The translations under genes and the position numbers were made by a program. Positions 48,400-58,710 of a DNA stretch of 64,000 nucleotides are shown here, in pieces. This DNA comes from Leptidea sinapis (taxonomy: Eukaryota > Arthropoda > Insecta > Lepidoptera > Pieridae), in assembly GCF_905404315.1 (NCBI RefSeq), contig NC_066288.1, forward strand, positions 4,154,001 through 4,218,000, written 5' to 3'. Position 1 is the first letter of the stretch. Each line of letters opens with the position of its first letter. The notes below the pieces were generated by a model. It did not search any database, was not told where the DNA came from, and saw only the letters and a program-made list of their open reading frames with translations.

Positions 48400-48650
48400 G
48401 TTTTTTTGATTCAAAAGGAGGACAAACGAGCGTACGGGTCACCTGGTGTTAAGTGATCACCGCCGCCCACATTCTCGTGCAAGACCAGAGGAATCATAGG
48501 AGCGTTGCCGGCCTTTAAAGAAGGTGAACGCGTTTATTTTAAAGGTACCCATTTCGTATCTTCCTGGAAACACACAAGGAAGCTCATTCCACAGCTTTGT
48601 AGTACGTGGAAGAAAGCTCCTTGAGAACCGCAATCCGCCACACATTCAGA
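48400..48650 (-). pseudogene. LINE reverse transcriptase, 3' end fragment
   Basis: Minus strand shows RFSRSFLPRTTKLWNELPC, GRYEMGTFKINAFTFFKG, matching the end of the copy at 26093-27260. The 3' tail, with CACCTGGTGTTAAGTGATCA on the plus strand, runs to about 48400. Confidence 0.78.
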
Positions 48651-49934
48651 TGGTGGGGATGATATCCTAATTTGTTTATAAATTTATTTATTGCAAACAA
48701 TCATTTATACAATAACACATCTTTGCTCTTCATAATATTGGTATCGGTTATACCTACAATGAAACCGATGTGTCTTTGATAAGTGATCATTGACGCACAA
48801 GAACTCAAGAACCTTGAGTACACTCTTAATTAATATTCACTTGAAGTCATTTTGACATTTGCTAATAATTATAAAGTGGAAACTTAAAAAAATATTTTTA
48901 TAATTAAAACAAAATTCACAAATGGCGAATACATTGAGAAATGTAAAAATACTTTTGGTGTGGTATTTTTGTAAATATGTTTCACAGAATCACCCATGAG
49001 ATATACCAAACCCATTAAGAAAATGAACATTAAGTTCGCTTCTCATCACCGCAGAAATCTGGTGGTTATAGAGAAGAGAGACCTATAAAAAAGAAAAACT
49101 ACGAGCTGTAGTCACATTAACATTGTGAATTTTTGTATATTTTGCAATGGTTAGGGAATAATTTAGCACGATTTTTTTTTATTAATCAGTATAAAAGTAC
49201 AAGCATTTATGTGGTTCAATAGAAATCTCTTAGAAAAATCAACTTCATCCATAATTTCAACGACTGTCTTATGAATATTCGATCAGGTCACGTGTCCTGA
49301 CGCGAGTTTAACATTTTATGCTCATCCCAAGAAAAGGGCTCAACACCTAAAGAAGATTTCACTTCACAAATAGGTAGTCGGTTGAAAATGCAAAAGCCGT
49401 CAAGTACAAAAGTAAAAGTAATCTTACGTTCAGAAGTAGCGAAAGGAATTTTATATTGACTGTAGTGTAAAAGTCATGTAGGTATGTAAATATAAATTAC
49501 CTTTTGATTGGGCTTAAAGATTTTTACGTGCAGGGATCTTAAACTGTTAAGTAAAAGTCCTTGGGCTATTTTCTTTAGTACCGAAGTAATTGCACTGCCT
49601 CACGACATTTCAGCCCCCTCCTTTAACCCTCACTCGTTTGGAAAGGGTTAACACACTGACCACGTTTTTTCTACATTTGACGTTGACATTTTCAACTCCT
49701 TCGAAATGTTACTTTCGCTACTTTATATCAATTGAGGTTTCACCAATTAAGTGTCATTATTATTATTTTGTCATTAGTATTATTCTTATGTGTAAATGAC
49801 ATTATTATGACCAAATGCAGCTTTTATTAAAAGTACTAGAGTACTAATTTGGTTTCTGTGGGGGTATAATACGTTCAATTACATTTTAACTTTATATAAT
49901 TCCTTTTATGTTATAATAAAATCTATCATCATCA
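48651..49934. other. AT-rich non-coding stretch
   Basis: No gene or clear repeat recognised. Confidence 0.4.
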
Positions 49935-50165
49935 TCTAGTCATTATCAGCCGGAAGACATCCACTGCTGGACAAAGGCCTCTCCACAAAGATTTCCACGA
50001 AGATCAGTCCCCTCATCCAACGTATTCCGGCGATCTTGACCAGATCGTCGGTCCATCTTGTGGGGGGCCTATTAACGCTGCGTCTTCCGGTACGTGGTCG
50101 CCATTCGAGGATTTTACTGCCCCAACGGCCATCTGTCCGTCGAACTATGTGCCCTGACACTTCTG
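49935..50165 (-). pseudogene. RTE-like LINE, C-terminal remnant
   Basis: Translation gives SGHIVRRTDGRWGSKILEW, RPRTGRRSVNRPPTRWTDDL and VKIAGIRW, the conserved C-terminal block of insect RTE-like LINEs. It ends with the LSSSGCLPADND tail. Confidence 0.8.
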
Positions 50166-50944
50166 TTTCGCAACCATTTGGGCTATGTTAGTGACTTTGG
50201 TTCTCCTACGGATTTCCTCATAAAAACATTTTTATATCTACCAAAATTACCTTGCTTGTTACGAAATGCGTGATCAAGTGAATAATATGATAAACTATAA
50301 CTATACAAAATATTGGGTCGCCCTCCGGTGTACATACATATAAATGTAGTTCCACATATTTGATATAACGGTTCTACTATAAATTTAACCAATATTTCAA
50401 TAATAGTTATTTTGAAAGATTTTTAAGGCAGACAGTGTAATGAAGACAATTATTTTGGAAATTAAATTTTTAAACATTTAAATAAATATGTATCGGATTT
50501 GGGCGCGGTATATCTACAAAAAAATTGTTGTACTATTTATCTATGAAATACTAGATATTAAAACCAACCAACCTAGTGTTAGAAATAATAATAACATTGC
50601 ACTATATTAGCTGTACTAAAACACTGAATTTGAAATTGCCTAAATAATTCACTATCACGTAATAACGGCTCCAAAAAATGAAACACGCGGAAACATTTTG
50701 AATCGAAGCTCTTTCTATTTCGCGAAAATAAAAAGGTTTCGTCGCTACGAAGACTATACGATTTTGGAACAGTCACTGGCCAGTTGTTTGAATATTTATT
50801 TATTTAGTTACTACCATGGTAGATACTTAAAACTTTATGTTTAATTTTTAAATGTACGTTCGCTTCTAATCATTGATATACACCACTTAACGTGAGTTTC
50901 TTGTTTTCTGTTACGCCCATCAGCACACAGCGAAAGTAACAGTA
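50166..50944. other. AT-rich non-coding stretch
   Basis: No gene recognised; lies left of the GC island. Confidence 0.4.
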
Positions 50945-51360
50945 AAATGTGGTGTTTTGTTACTGATGGGGTTAGGGGATCACCGGGACACAGTTCGCGC
51001 GTCGAGGCCGCGATATTGATTTTCGCGAGCGGTACCTTATCGCGAGGCGAGCGCGAGCGGTGCGGGGTCGCGCTATCTCGTGCGCGCGGATGCTGGGCGA
51101 AGGGCGATGTCGGGCAGGAGACAGGGGCTCCGTCATCTGTAGCGAGCGCGCATGGAGCTCCTCGTGGCGCGTGCAGCCAGTCGCGGGGCACTCTCGGCAC
51201 TGGCCGCGGCGCCGCTATCGATCCCTGCGCGCGCAGGCCTCCGCCCCCGGGCCCCGACATGAATGGCGCCCTCCGCGTCGCCCGGACACCTCACGTGCTC
51301 ACTGTCCAGCGGCCCTCGCTCCCGGTACCTCTCAACTACACGCTACTCCCACTGCAGGCA
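50945..51360. promoter_or_regulatory. GC- and CpG-rich island, candidate turtle promoter or leader exon
   Basis: About 400 bp rich in CG words (GCGCGCGG, CGCGAGCGG, GGCCGCGGCGCCGC) amid AT-rich DNA. Both strands are open in several frames (179 codons plus, 139 codons minus), as expected from composition; neither product is recognisable. It sits about 5 kb upstream of the turtle signal-peptide exon, a fitting place for a promoter and noncoding first exon. Inference only. Confidence 0.4.
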
Positions 51361-51486
51361 TGTGCTACTACTATCAAAGAGGCCGACATGTCTCTAATGA
51401 TCTTGATAATATCATATTGTGGAATATTTTTATATATATTTAAACCGAATTTCATTAATTTAAAGCTTAATTCATCTCTAATTTAA

Positions 51487-52009
51487 TTATTGTACCATAA
51501 TTCCGCAACCGTATTCATGGATAAGTCATAATATGGCAAGCGTATATTTTGTTTTAATTTAGTACCTACATAATATAATCTCTTCTATGTATATATATAA
51601 TGAAAATGATCTTTGTTTGAGGCTCTTTCACGCCTAAACCACTGATCCTATCGACATGAGACTACCCCCATTCGATGCCAAATATATCCTAGTCGCTGCA
51701 TCATAACAGCATCTCATCGCATTTTTAAAGATGTCTTAAACATACTGATAATTAATTTCGCACATTTCGCCCCCTTTCCATTAAAAAAAGTGCAAGTTAT
51801 ATCCCTTACTTGACCATTCTTAAATCGTTTCTTTAATAAACAGAAGAATGACAAACATCACTGCTCGAATACAGCTGGCTTGGCTTCGGTTCAACATCTT
51901 TATCCAGGTTCAGCATGTATTATTCCTTTAAGCGTCGCACTCCGAGTTTCCGTATTTATTGGATCAATTTCCTTTTTGCGCACCGCACTTTGTATCTTAG
52001 TAAGTTTCG
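51487..52009. other. Non-coding stretch with a possible repeat fragment
   Basis: ATATATATAATGAAAATG at about 51590 and AACCACTGATCCTATCGACA resemble the start of interspersed elements but no second copy was found here. Confidence 0.35.
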
Positions 52010-52450
52010 AAAATAATTCAAATTCAAATTCAAATATTTTCATACAAAATAGGATGTGAAATCACTTATTGAAAGTCAAAAAACTACCACCCATTCCAAA
52101 ATGAATGCCTCAGGCCTGAAAAGAATGGGCGCAACAAACTCAGCGGGCATTTTTTTTTCATCAAAAATATGTTTTACAATTAAACTTAACTAACTAAAAC
52201 AAAGTAACATTGTACAATTAAACTTATTATTTAACAGCCTGAGGGCGGTCGCTCCATTCCCAATCTGTGGTATCATAAGAGAGTCATTTATGTTATAGTA
52301 ACCTTTACCACACAAACGTTTTATAATAATTCTTTTGAATAACGTAATACTTTTGTTTTGAACATTCTCTGGGATCCTGTTGTAAAAGCATATACATCGT
52401 CCCACAAAAGACTTGTTAACTCGACTTAGTCGAGTAGTTGGCATTATAAG
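52010..52450 (-). pseudogene. Jockey/CR1-type LINE, 3' end
   Basis: Almost identical to 3061-3499: LSRVNKSFVGRCICFYNRIP, KRLCGKGYYNINDSLMIPQI, and the same 3' tail. The close match between the copies suggests recent activity of this family. Confidence 0.8.
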
Positions 52451-52639
52451 CTTATGTCTGTTATACGTATATAATAAAGTGGTAAACGTTTACTTCCATA
52501 AATATCTTCTAGATAAATGTATCACAATCAACTTTAAGACATGATTTAAAACATCAACCAGTGTTTTATACTCACCGAAAAGTTTCGTCTATTGATCAAT
52601 TTATGATAAGTTATGACACAAATTAAATATGAAAACAGA

Positions 52640-52895
52640 ATTTATGAACGATGCGGGAACCGAACCTCTCGCGTTCCGTGCGAGCGCTCTTTCCACTGAG
52701 TTCGAGTGACATATCATTGGTAAATCTTGCATGTCTTGTTCAACTCTCAGGTTGTGGCTTCGAATAACCTGCTCAACCCCAATATTTGCATATTAGGAAA
52801 TTGACTTGAGATGTCGCTCTTTCAAATCTAAACAATTTGTTTTTTATTAAAGTGATAACCCTCACTTCTGGGATTAATAAACACAAATAAAATTT
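52640..52895 (-). repeat. tRNA-like SINE family, copy 2
   Basis: Minus strand has the arm CTCGC-ACGGAAC-GCGAG, then GGTTCGGTTCCCGCATCGTTC minus one base. The 7-base loop is identical to that in 13421-13560, while the stem has changed with compensation. The left flank AATTTATGAACGATGCGGG is shared too, and both copies lie next to TGATAACCCTCACTTCTGGG or its complement. Confidence 0.6.
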
Positions 52896-53189
52896 AGTAT
52901 AAGGAATAAGACACTGAAAGTGGATCCAATCAATAAGATCTTCTTCTAATCCTTGTGATCTGATTAAATGATTGATGAGTGGTAAAAACATCACAGAAAC
53001 CTGATCCCTCAACCACTGGCTCCTTTGCATGGGATGCCAGCTAGATTATGGGTACCTTTATTTTTTTATAAATTGAAACCTAGCTACATCGATGTATCGC
53101 CCCCGAAATCCCCTGTTTACTAAAGTTTATTAAAATCGTTTGAGCCGTTCAGATATTCATTTTATATAGTTTCTAATTCTAGTAGGCTT

Positions 53190-53620
53190 CATAAGATACA
53201 TAATAGCTTTAAGGGTAAATGTATACACTTCTACAATAAAGTCCCAGCCACTGTTCAGGCATTATCTATAAACAAATTTAAATGTTTTATTAAAAAATGG
53301 CTCTGTCGTAAATCCTATTACTCCACTGCTGAATATCTAAATGATCGGACAGCCTGGGACTAGATTGTGATTATTTTATAGCGACTGTACAATATTGTAT
53401 ATTTTTATTGAAAAGAGCGCAAAAAAAAGAATGCTGGGAGAGTTTCTTACGCCGCTTCTTCTCTCTCAGAGCGCCATTTGTTTCCGAAGCGGTAGTAGTA
53501 TCTAGTAGTATAAGAAATGACATCAAAAATAATTCTAAAGGAATCAATTTTGAGAAAATAAATGCCTTTTATGCCTTTATATATACAAGAATTGCTCATT
53601 TTAAGGTATAAGATAAAAGA
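53190..53620 (+). pseudogene. LINE 3' end at the Polinton flank
   Basis: Plus-strand reading gives FKGKCIHFYNKVPATVQAL, KKWLCRKSYYSTAEYLNDR and a stop, then a tail with GCTGGGAGAGTTTCTTACGC. It is the C-terminus and 3' UTR of a lepidopteran LINE and forms the host sequence just outside the Polinton. Confidence 0.75.
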
Positions 53621-53811
53621 TAAAATCGAAAATTTTTTTTTTATTCTTCAAATGTTTTGGTTTTCAGTACAATTTACCTCATACGTTAGAATATGCTTGA
53701 CTTAAATAACACCAGAATACGAAGATAACGAGCAAATTTGCCTCGTTACGAGATATTTCCGATCTTTTGACTTTGTTTGTTTCTCGTTGCGATGAAGAAA
53801 ATACTCACAAT

Positions 53812-53871
53812 AGTAGTAGGGATTCGCCGGTTCTGGCTCACAGTAGTAGGGATTCGCCGGTTCTGGCTCCT
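53812..53871. repeat. Candidate Polinton tip: doubled 30-bp motif
   Basis: Two direct copies start at 53812 and 53842, each opening AGTAGTAGGGATTCGCCGG. Polinton ends start with AG and may carry short tandem words, which suits protein-primed copying. About 50 bases inward is a 16-base A run. Confidence 0.45.
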
Positions 53872-54172
53872 CGATTCTGGCTCACTTGCTCGTGATGCCT
53901 ACTAAAAAAAAAAAAAAAAGAAGTTTGGTGTCAAACTGGGGGTTTTGATGTATTTCCGAGCGATTGCGCTGATCCGTTTTTCGATATCTCTTATAGTTTC
54001 AAAGTTAGCATTTTAAATTAAATAGAACCATAATCATTAATAATCACTGGTCATTTAGCTAATGATTGGTGAGCGACTCAATGTCTAAATTTCCATGAAC
54101 GTGATACAGGTAATTTACTAATTACCTCTATCACATTCGTTACTACGATTAAAAAGACAGTTTCTGTATTTA

Positions 54173-54619
54173 TTATTTATTTTTAAAACATGATTTAAAT
54201 AAAGTATATAATAAAACATCATTGCAGATTGTATCATTTTCAAAATATTTGATGAAATCATTCAAACTCTTCTTATTAAACTTAAAGTATAGATACATTA
54301 TGCAGTACTCGCCACACACTGCGGTATATTCATTCTGTACTCTTGCAGTATTGTAGTTATACATTCTGCAATTCCTTTGTAAAAACATCAGCTGGAATCC
54401 CTGAGGTGGACGACCATATGAATCGAAGTATTGTCCAATACCCTGCTCATCAATGTGTATTGCAACCCAGTGAGTGCCTGGCTTATTATCACTATCTAAA
54501 TTGCTGACAATATAACAGGGCGTTACAACATATATCGGCAATCGGTTTGCCGCATAAACATTATTTTTAATACTGGGATCGATTTTGTTCAAATAATTCT
54601 GTATCTCGATTGTATTCAT
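54173..54619 (-). CDS. Polinton adenovirus-type cysteine protease (PRO)
   Basis: A 148-residue C5-type maturation protease that would cleave capsid precursors. The triad fits adenain: His50 in GTHWVAI, Asp66 in YFDSYGRPP and Cys102 in AVCGEYC, with Gln95 seven residues before the Cys as the oxyanion residue (the adenain spacing). It is shorter than adenain (about 204) but the core is whole. It is the last gene before the left tip, some 460 bp downstream of the major capsid gene. Confidence 0.88.
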   Translation of the reverse strand: MNTIEIQNYLNKIDPSIKNNVYAANRLPIYVVTPCYIVSNLDSDNKPGTHWVAIHIDEQGIGQYFDSYGRPPQGFQLMFLQRNCRMYNYNTARVQNEYTAVCGEYCIMYLYFKFNKKSLNDFIKYFENDTICNDVLLYTLFKSCFKNK

Positions 54620-55083
54620 ATTAGTTGAGAACAGGGTCTTGTCAGTTGCGAGGATTGAATAGTTATGTGGATCATAATAACATAAGCACTCAATAAATAA
54701 GGCTTTAATGTATCTTATTCATGTATTTAAAACTTATATGGTTACAATAAAACAAAATATCATTACAAGCGATTCAAATATAAATCTATGAACATTTGAT
54801 GAAATTATATTTTCATCAATTTTATTATAATATAAAAGCTGATTGAAAACGAACTTTGTACCTACATACTTACGTAGTCATTAGTACAATCTGGAAATGT
54901 TGACTCCATTAAACTATCAATAATTGAACTTATCATTTAAGTGCCATTATGTTTCACCATAATAAAAGAAAATATCATTTTATATACATATTTTTATTAT
55001 ATAAATTTATAAGGTAATCTAGTATTTAATCAACATAAAAAATACACAAGGATACAAACGATTCAAACATTAATTATTATATT
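54620..55083. other. AT-rich spacer inside the Polinton
   Basis: The only gap over 300 bp in the element. No open frame stands out; it may hold a terminator for the capsid genes and a promoter for the protease, though none can be pointed out. Confidence 0.5.
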
Positions 55084-56397
55084 CTAACTGCTGTAATCTA
55101 CAGAAATATTACGATTTTTATCAATTTCAATAACATTATCGAATTCCGCATAAACAATACAGTTAATTGTTTGTGTAAGAGCTGATTCAAAACGAACTTC
55201 TAATCTTACACTACCATGTTTTATAAGATTCCAATGACTTGAAGAATTTGCTGATAAATCGGGTGTTAAGTCGAAGGCTAGCAAGCAAAACCCTTTGGCA
55301 TATTGCTCTCTTGATACTCCATTGCCTTCATTTAGGAAATGTATACCTGTTCCTGAGAATAACGTATGATAGACCGTAGTAAAAATATTATTGTCAAACG
55401 ATGGCTGTAAGGCTTTTGAAGGTATCTGTTGTCCATCTATGTATAAACAAAATGTATTAATATCATAATTTTCGAAATTGAATGGGTTTTTTGTGAGACT
55501 ACCATTAAAGGATGCATTATTCACAAAACCGACTATACACCTTTTGGGTATTTGGCCAAGGAATATGTTATCAAGGGTTTTCCCCTGAATGCCTGATGGT
55601 ATAGTTAAAACTTTGACTTCTGCTCGCGTGATTGGATATTTTGCTGTGGTAGATGATAAAACTTTTTGATGTGCAAGTAGCACAGTTGGGTTGATTCGTG
55701 CTCTTCGAATAATAAGAGTTGCATCTGTAATAGACACTTTAAATTTATGGTCAGTTGATGAAGCCATGAGATTGAAATTTTCTCTAGAACGAACTAACTT
55801 TACGCACATGTCAACGCCATTAATCAAAAATTTTTCTTGGTTGAATAAATCTCCATGTAAATGTCCTATCATTTCTATTTCTTTGCTTTCACTAGCCAAT
55901 TCTTGTCTTTTAATAAATCCTTTATTTTGTTCATCAGTTGCATCCATTTTTCCAGCTGTATCTTCATACCATAGACCACAAGTGAGATGAGATTCTTTTG
56001 CAGCAGGTGCATAATTCAATAGAGTTTCAATATAAGCTCGATATGCATATGTATTATTCGGTGGCGATACAAGTTTTTGATTTAAATATACATCAAGTTG
56101 ACTGAAAAGTGTATGTAACCAATTATTAACTGGGGCCACAACTGTCGGTACTGTCAGTTTTGTATAATCTTGATTCAAAACTTTAGCTTTTATATGGAGT
56201 AAAGTATGGGATAAATCCACATAGTCATCACCTGCCCCAGGTACTTGAAATTCTATTGGTCCATCATCAGCAAGTGATGAAATGGGCTTATAATGAATCC
56301 ATAGTCCACTTTCAATGCTAGTTTGAGTTGATGGTAATGCAAATAAATCCAATTCGGACTTAATGCATTCACAAGACTGACTATGTAAAAATGACAT
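55084..56397 (-). CDS. Polinton major capsid protein (double jelly-roll)
   Basis: 437 residues. The N-terminal block ESGLWIHYKPISSLADDGPI then IEFQVPGAGDDYVDLSHTLL is the conserved signature of Polinton major capsid proteins, often annotated in animal genomes as F54H12.2-like. Other work predicts a double jelly-roll fold like that of adenovirus hexon. The start ATG lies 2 bases after the stop of the 152-residue gene, and the TAG is at 55084-55086. Frame fully intact. Confidence 0.87.
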   Translation of the reverse strand: MSFLHSQSCECIKSELDLFALPSTQTSIESGLWIHYKPISSLADDGPIEFQVPGAGDDYVDLSHTLLHIKAKVLNQDYTKLTVPTVVAPVNNWLHTLFSQLDVYLNQKLVSPPNNTYAYRAYIETLLNYAPAAKESHLTCGLWYEDTAGKMDATDEQNKGFIKRQELASESKEIEMIGHLHGDLFNQEKFLINGVDMCVKLVRSRENFNLMASSTDHKFKVSITDATLIIRRARINPTVLLAHQKVLSSTTAKYPITRAEVKVLTIPSGIQGKTLDNIFLGQIPKRCIVGFVNNASFNGSLTKNPFNFENYDINTFCLYIDGQQIPSKALQPSFDNNIFTTVYHTLFSGTGIHFLNEGNGVSREQYAKGFCLLAFDLTPDLSANSSSHWNLIKHGSVRLEVRFESALTQTINCIVYAEFDNVIEIDKNRNISVDYSS

Positions 56398-56399
56398 AT

Positions 56400-56858
56400 T
56401 TAATCAGTAAATATATCTTTGATTTGTTTTTGATTCAATTTTAATTTTTTAATAGCTTTCGCTTTCGCAGTCAATGATGGAATGATCGCAGAACGACGTT
56501 TTCGTTTTGTTATATACCCAGATCCAAACATGTTGATATTATCTATTTTGGCATCAGCTTTTCGTTTCAAATTTGAGCTGACTTCTTTTAGACGAGTTTT
56601 TATTGAATCTTCCATGGGGCGTGCATTAACCATATCTGATAATATACCTACACCGGTACTTAATGCTTCTTTACCAATAGTTCGAACACCACTAGACAGT
56701 AGTGGTAAAATAGATCTAAACAGCCCCCCAAGAAAACTTCCGATTCCATGACCTCTTTGATACGGTGCTCCTTTATAAATAACTCCGATACCTGATCCGG
56801 CCTGGTGAGTATAATAGTGTTCATATGGACATGAAATATTATCACGTTTGCCGTACAT
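56400..56858 (-). CDS. Polinton small basic virion-protein candidate
   Basis: 152 residues, no enzyme motif. Order: Cys/Tyr-rich start, Gly-rich GSGIGVIYKGAPYQRGHGIG, an amphipathic stretch SFLGGLFRSILPLLSSG, then a lysine/arginine-rich half with KRKRR. Adenovirus pVI and related proteins also join an amphipathic membrane-active helix to a basic part, and the gene sits between the two capsid genes. A pVI/pX-like role is inference. Its ATG overlaps the stop of the minor capsid gene by one base. Confidence 0.65.
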   Translation of the reverse strand: MYGKRDNISCPYEHYYTHQAGSGIGVIYKGAPYQRGHGIGSFLGGLFRSILPLLSSGVRTIGKEALSTGVGILSDMVNARPMEDSIKTRLKEVSSNLKRKADAKIDNINMFGSGYITKRKRRSAIIPSLTAKAKAIKKLKLNQKQIKDIFTD

Positions 56859-57622
56859 TATAATTTTTGAAAGTGGAGTTTAATGCACACTGTTCCAAAT
56901 TGGAATGGTATCTTTTGACCGGTGCTTGTTCTTATATCTATTTCAATTGTATCAAATTCTCTACGCATCACAGGTAGGTAATGGGGAGGAGAGAAAACGT
57001 GCATTTTGTACGCTCCATATATGTATTTTGAGGGATCCAATGGTATTATTCGTAAAAGGGGTGTCATAACATCTCCAACGATTTGAGGCTCCACTATGTC
57101 ACAATAAACAAATAATTGAGACGGTAAACCCAAATGCAAATTAGCTGGACACTTTCCAAAATTTTTTTCAACGAGGTTCCTGTTTGGTTCGAACCCTAGT
57201 TGAAGACATAATTTAGGTGATAGAGTTACAGATTTTATGGATTCATCCGTTATCGTAGCAACTACAATCCTTGAAACCTCATCGCACTTAAATTTAATTT
57301 TTTCTCGAGTGTTATTCAGTGCCATCAAAATATGATTTATGTTATCGTAATTTGTGGCTGGAATATGTGTCTTGTAATAAACATATGACGGTTTACTTTC
57401 ATTGGGTACTTGCATCAACTTTGTTATATAAATAATGTTTTCATGTTCTTGAACGGTGAACATAGTGCATGGGTACTGAAATTCTACTACTCCAACCCTC
57501 CATTCACCTTCTAGTATTGTTGGTTTTGGCAGTTTCGTAGAAAATAATGTTGTTGTATTATCAGGAAAATAATCCATAGAACTATTGCTTAGTAAAGTTA
57601 AATAAAAACTATCTTTATTCAT
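56858..57622 (-). CDS. Polinton minor capsid protein (penton-type jelly-roll)
   Basis: 254 residues. The blocks WRVGVVEFQYP, and SQLFVYCDIVEPQIVGDV followed by PLLRIIPL, are typical of the Polinton minor capsid protein, predicted to be a single jelly-roll forming the capsid vertices. The ATG overlaps the integrase stop by 4 bases, which suggests a shared transcript. Confidence 0.85.
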   Translation of the reverse strand: MNKDSFYLTLLSNSSMDYFPDNTTTLFSTKLPKPTILEGEWRVGVVEFQYPCTMFTVQEHENIIYITKLMQVPNESKPSYVYYKTHIPATNYDNINHILMALNNTREKIKFKCDEVSRIVVATITDESIKSVTLSPKLCLQLGFEPNRNLVEKNFGKCPANLHLGLPSQLFVYCDIVEPQIVGDVMTPLLRIIPLDPSKYIYGAYKMHVFSPPHYLPVMRREFDTIEIDIRTSTGQKIPFQFGTVCIKLHFQKL

Positions 57623-58710
57623 ATTTTTTTCAAAGTAGAAGCTAATATCCAGCTATTAAATTTATTTGGATAACCTCTCCACTTCACCAACAATTCTTTT
57701 CTGTTACCGGTATATCGAGAGCGTATTATTTTATCTATTTTGTATTTAGTAGTGGGGTCGAATATGATTTTTTGTAACTCTTTTTCATAAAAAGTACCAA
57801 CTATCTCTTCGCCTTCTAAATCCTTTAAAGTAAATACTACAAACGGAGATCGGTGTATTATGGTAGATACGATGAATATTTCGTCACTCCAATTTGATTC
57901 ATATCCTTTTTGGAAAATATGTTTATGTTTTGTTATTCTAACATAATCTCCAATGTGAATTCTTGGATTCACCATACTAATTGATGTTTTTATCTTACTT
58001 TCTCTATCATATAAATTTTGCCATACACTCATTATATTTGTATTATTAACATCACATGGACACATTTTTATACTAGAATGAAAACTATGATTATATGAAT
58101 GCACTAGATCTTGTAAAACATCAATGTATTTATGAGTATTTTTGTGTGTAAAATAGCGCCACATTTTCGTTTTAAGAGTTCTCTGAAATCTTTCGACAAT
58201 ACTTGCTTTAATATCTGGATTATTGGTTGTATAATAATTTATGTTTTTTAATTTAAAATATTTTTGTACATATTTGGAAACAAATTCAGTTCCTTTGTCA
58301 GACTGTATATGTGTAGGTGTAGTATTAGCTTCAGCAAAAATACTTTCAAAGCATTCCTTAACTGTTTCAGAGTTTTTCTTTTTCATTGCTCGAACATACG
58401 CATATTTACTAAAGACATCAATAACACAAAGTATGTATTTGAAACCATCATTATATTCAGAATAAGATCTCATATCACTTAAATCGGCCTGCCATAACTC
58501 ATTAATATTAGACAAAATATATCTGTTACGAGAAAATTTTCTTTGAACAGGTTTATGTAATGTATATGTTTCTTGTGATTGTAACCACTTTAAGACACTA
58601 TTTCTGTCCATTTTACCCTTCATTGCTTTTGACAATTTATCAATAGTGCTGTAGCCAGCAGGATGTGATGCATCATAATAAATTTTATTTATTTCTAATA
58701 GGGGGTCCAT
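57619..58710 (-). CDS. Polinton retroviral-type integrase with chromodomain
   Basis: 363 residues. The catalytic core has Asp76 (WQADLSD), Asp138 (QSDKGTEF) and Glu173 (VERFQRT), a D,D,E triad with about 35 residues between the last two. The N-terminal YYDASHPAGYSTIDKL is the usual Polinton pre-core region. The C-terminus, KIDKIIRSRYTG then LVKWRGYPNKFNSW, is a chromodomain, which may steer insertion to marked chromatin. All key residues are present. The start overlaps the upstream gene by 16 bp. Confidence 0.92.
   Translation of the reverse strand: MDPLLEINKIYYDASHPAGYSTIDKLSKAMKGKMDRNSVLKWLQSQETYTLHKPVQRKFSRNRYILSNINELWQADLSDMRSYSEYNDGFKYILCVIDVFSKYAYVRAMKKKNSETVKECFESIFAEANTTPTHIQSDKGTEFVSKYVQKYFKLKNINYYTTNNPDIKASIVERFQRTLKTKMWRYFTHKNTHKYIDVLQDLVHSYNHSFHSSIKMCPCDVNNTNIMSVWQNLYDRESKIKTSISMVNPRIHIGDYVRITKHKHIFQKGYESNWSDEIFIVSTIIHRSPFVVFTLKDLEGEEIVGTFYEKELQKIIFDPTTKYKIDKIIRSRYTGNRKELLVKWRGYPNKFNSWILASTLKKI

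Noticed and set aside
50947..51486. A 179-codon plus-strand frame and a 139-codon minus-strand frame in the GC island
   Set aside because: No domain, signal or known motif, and open frames on both strands are expected from composition. Kept only as a regulatory candidate.
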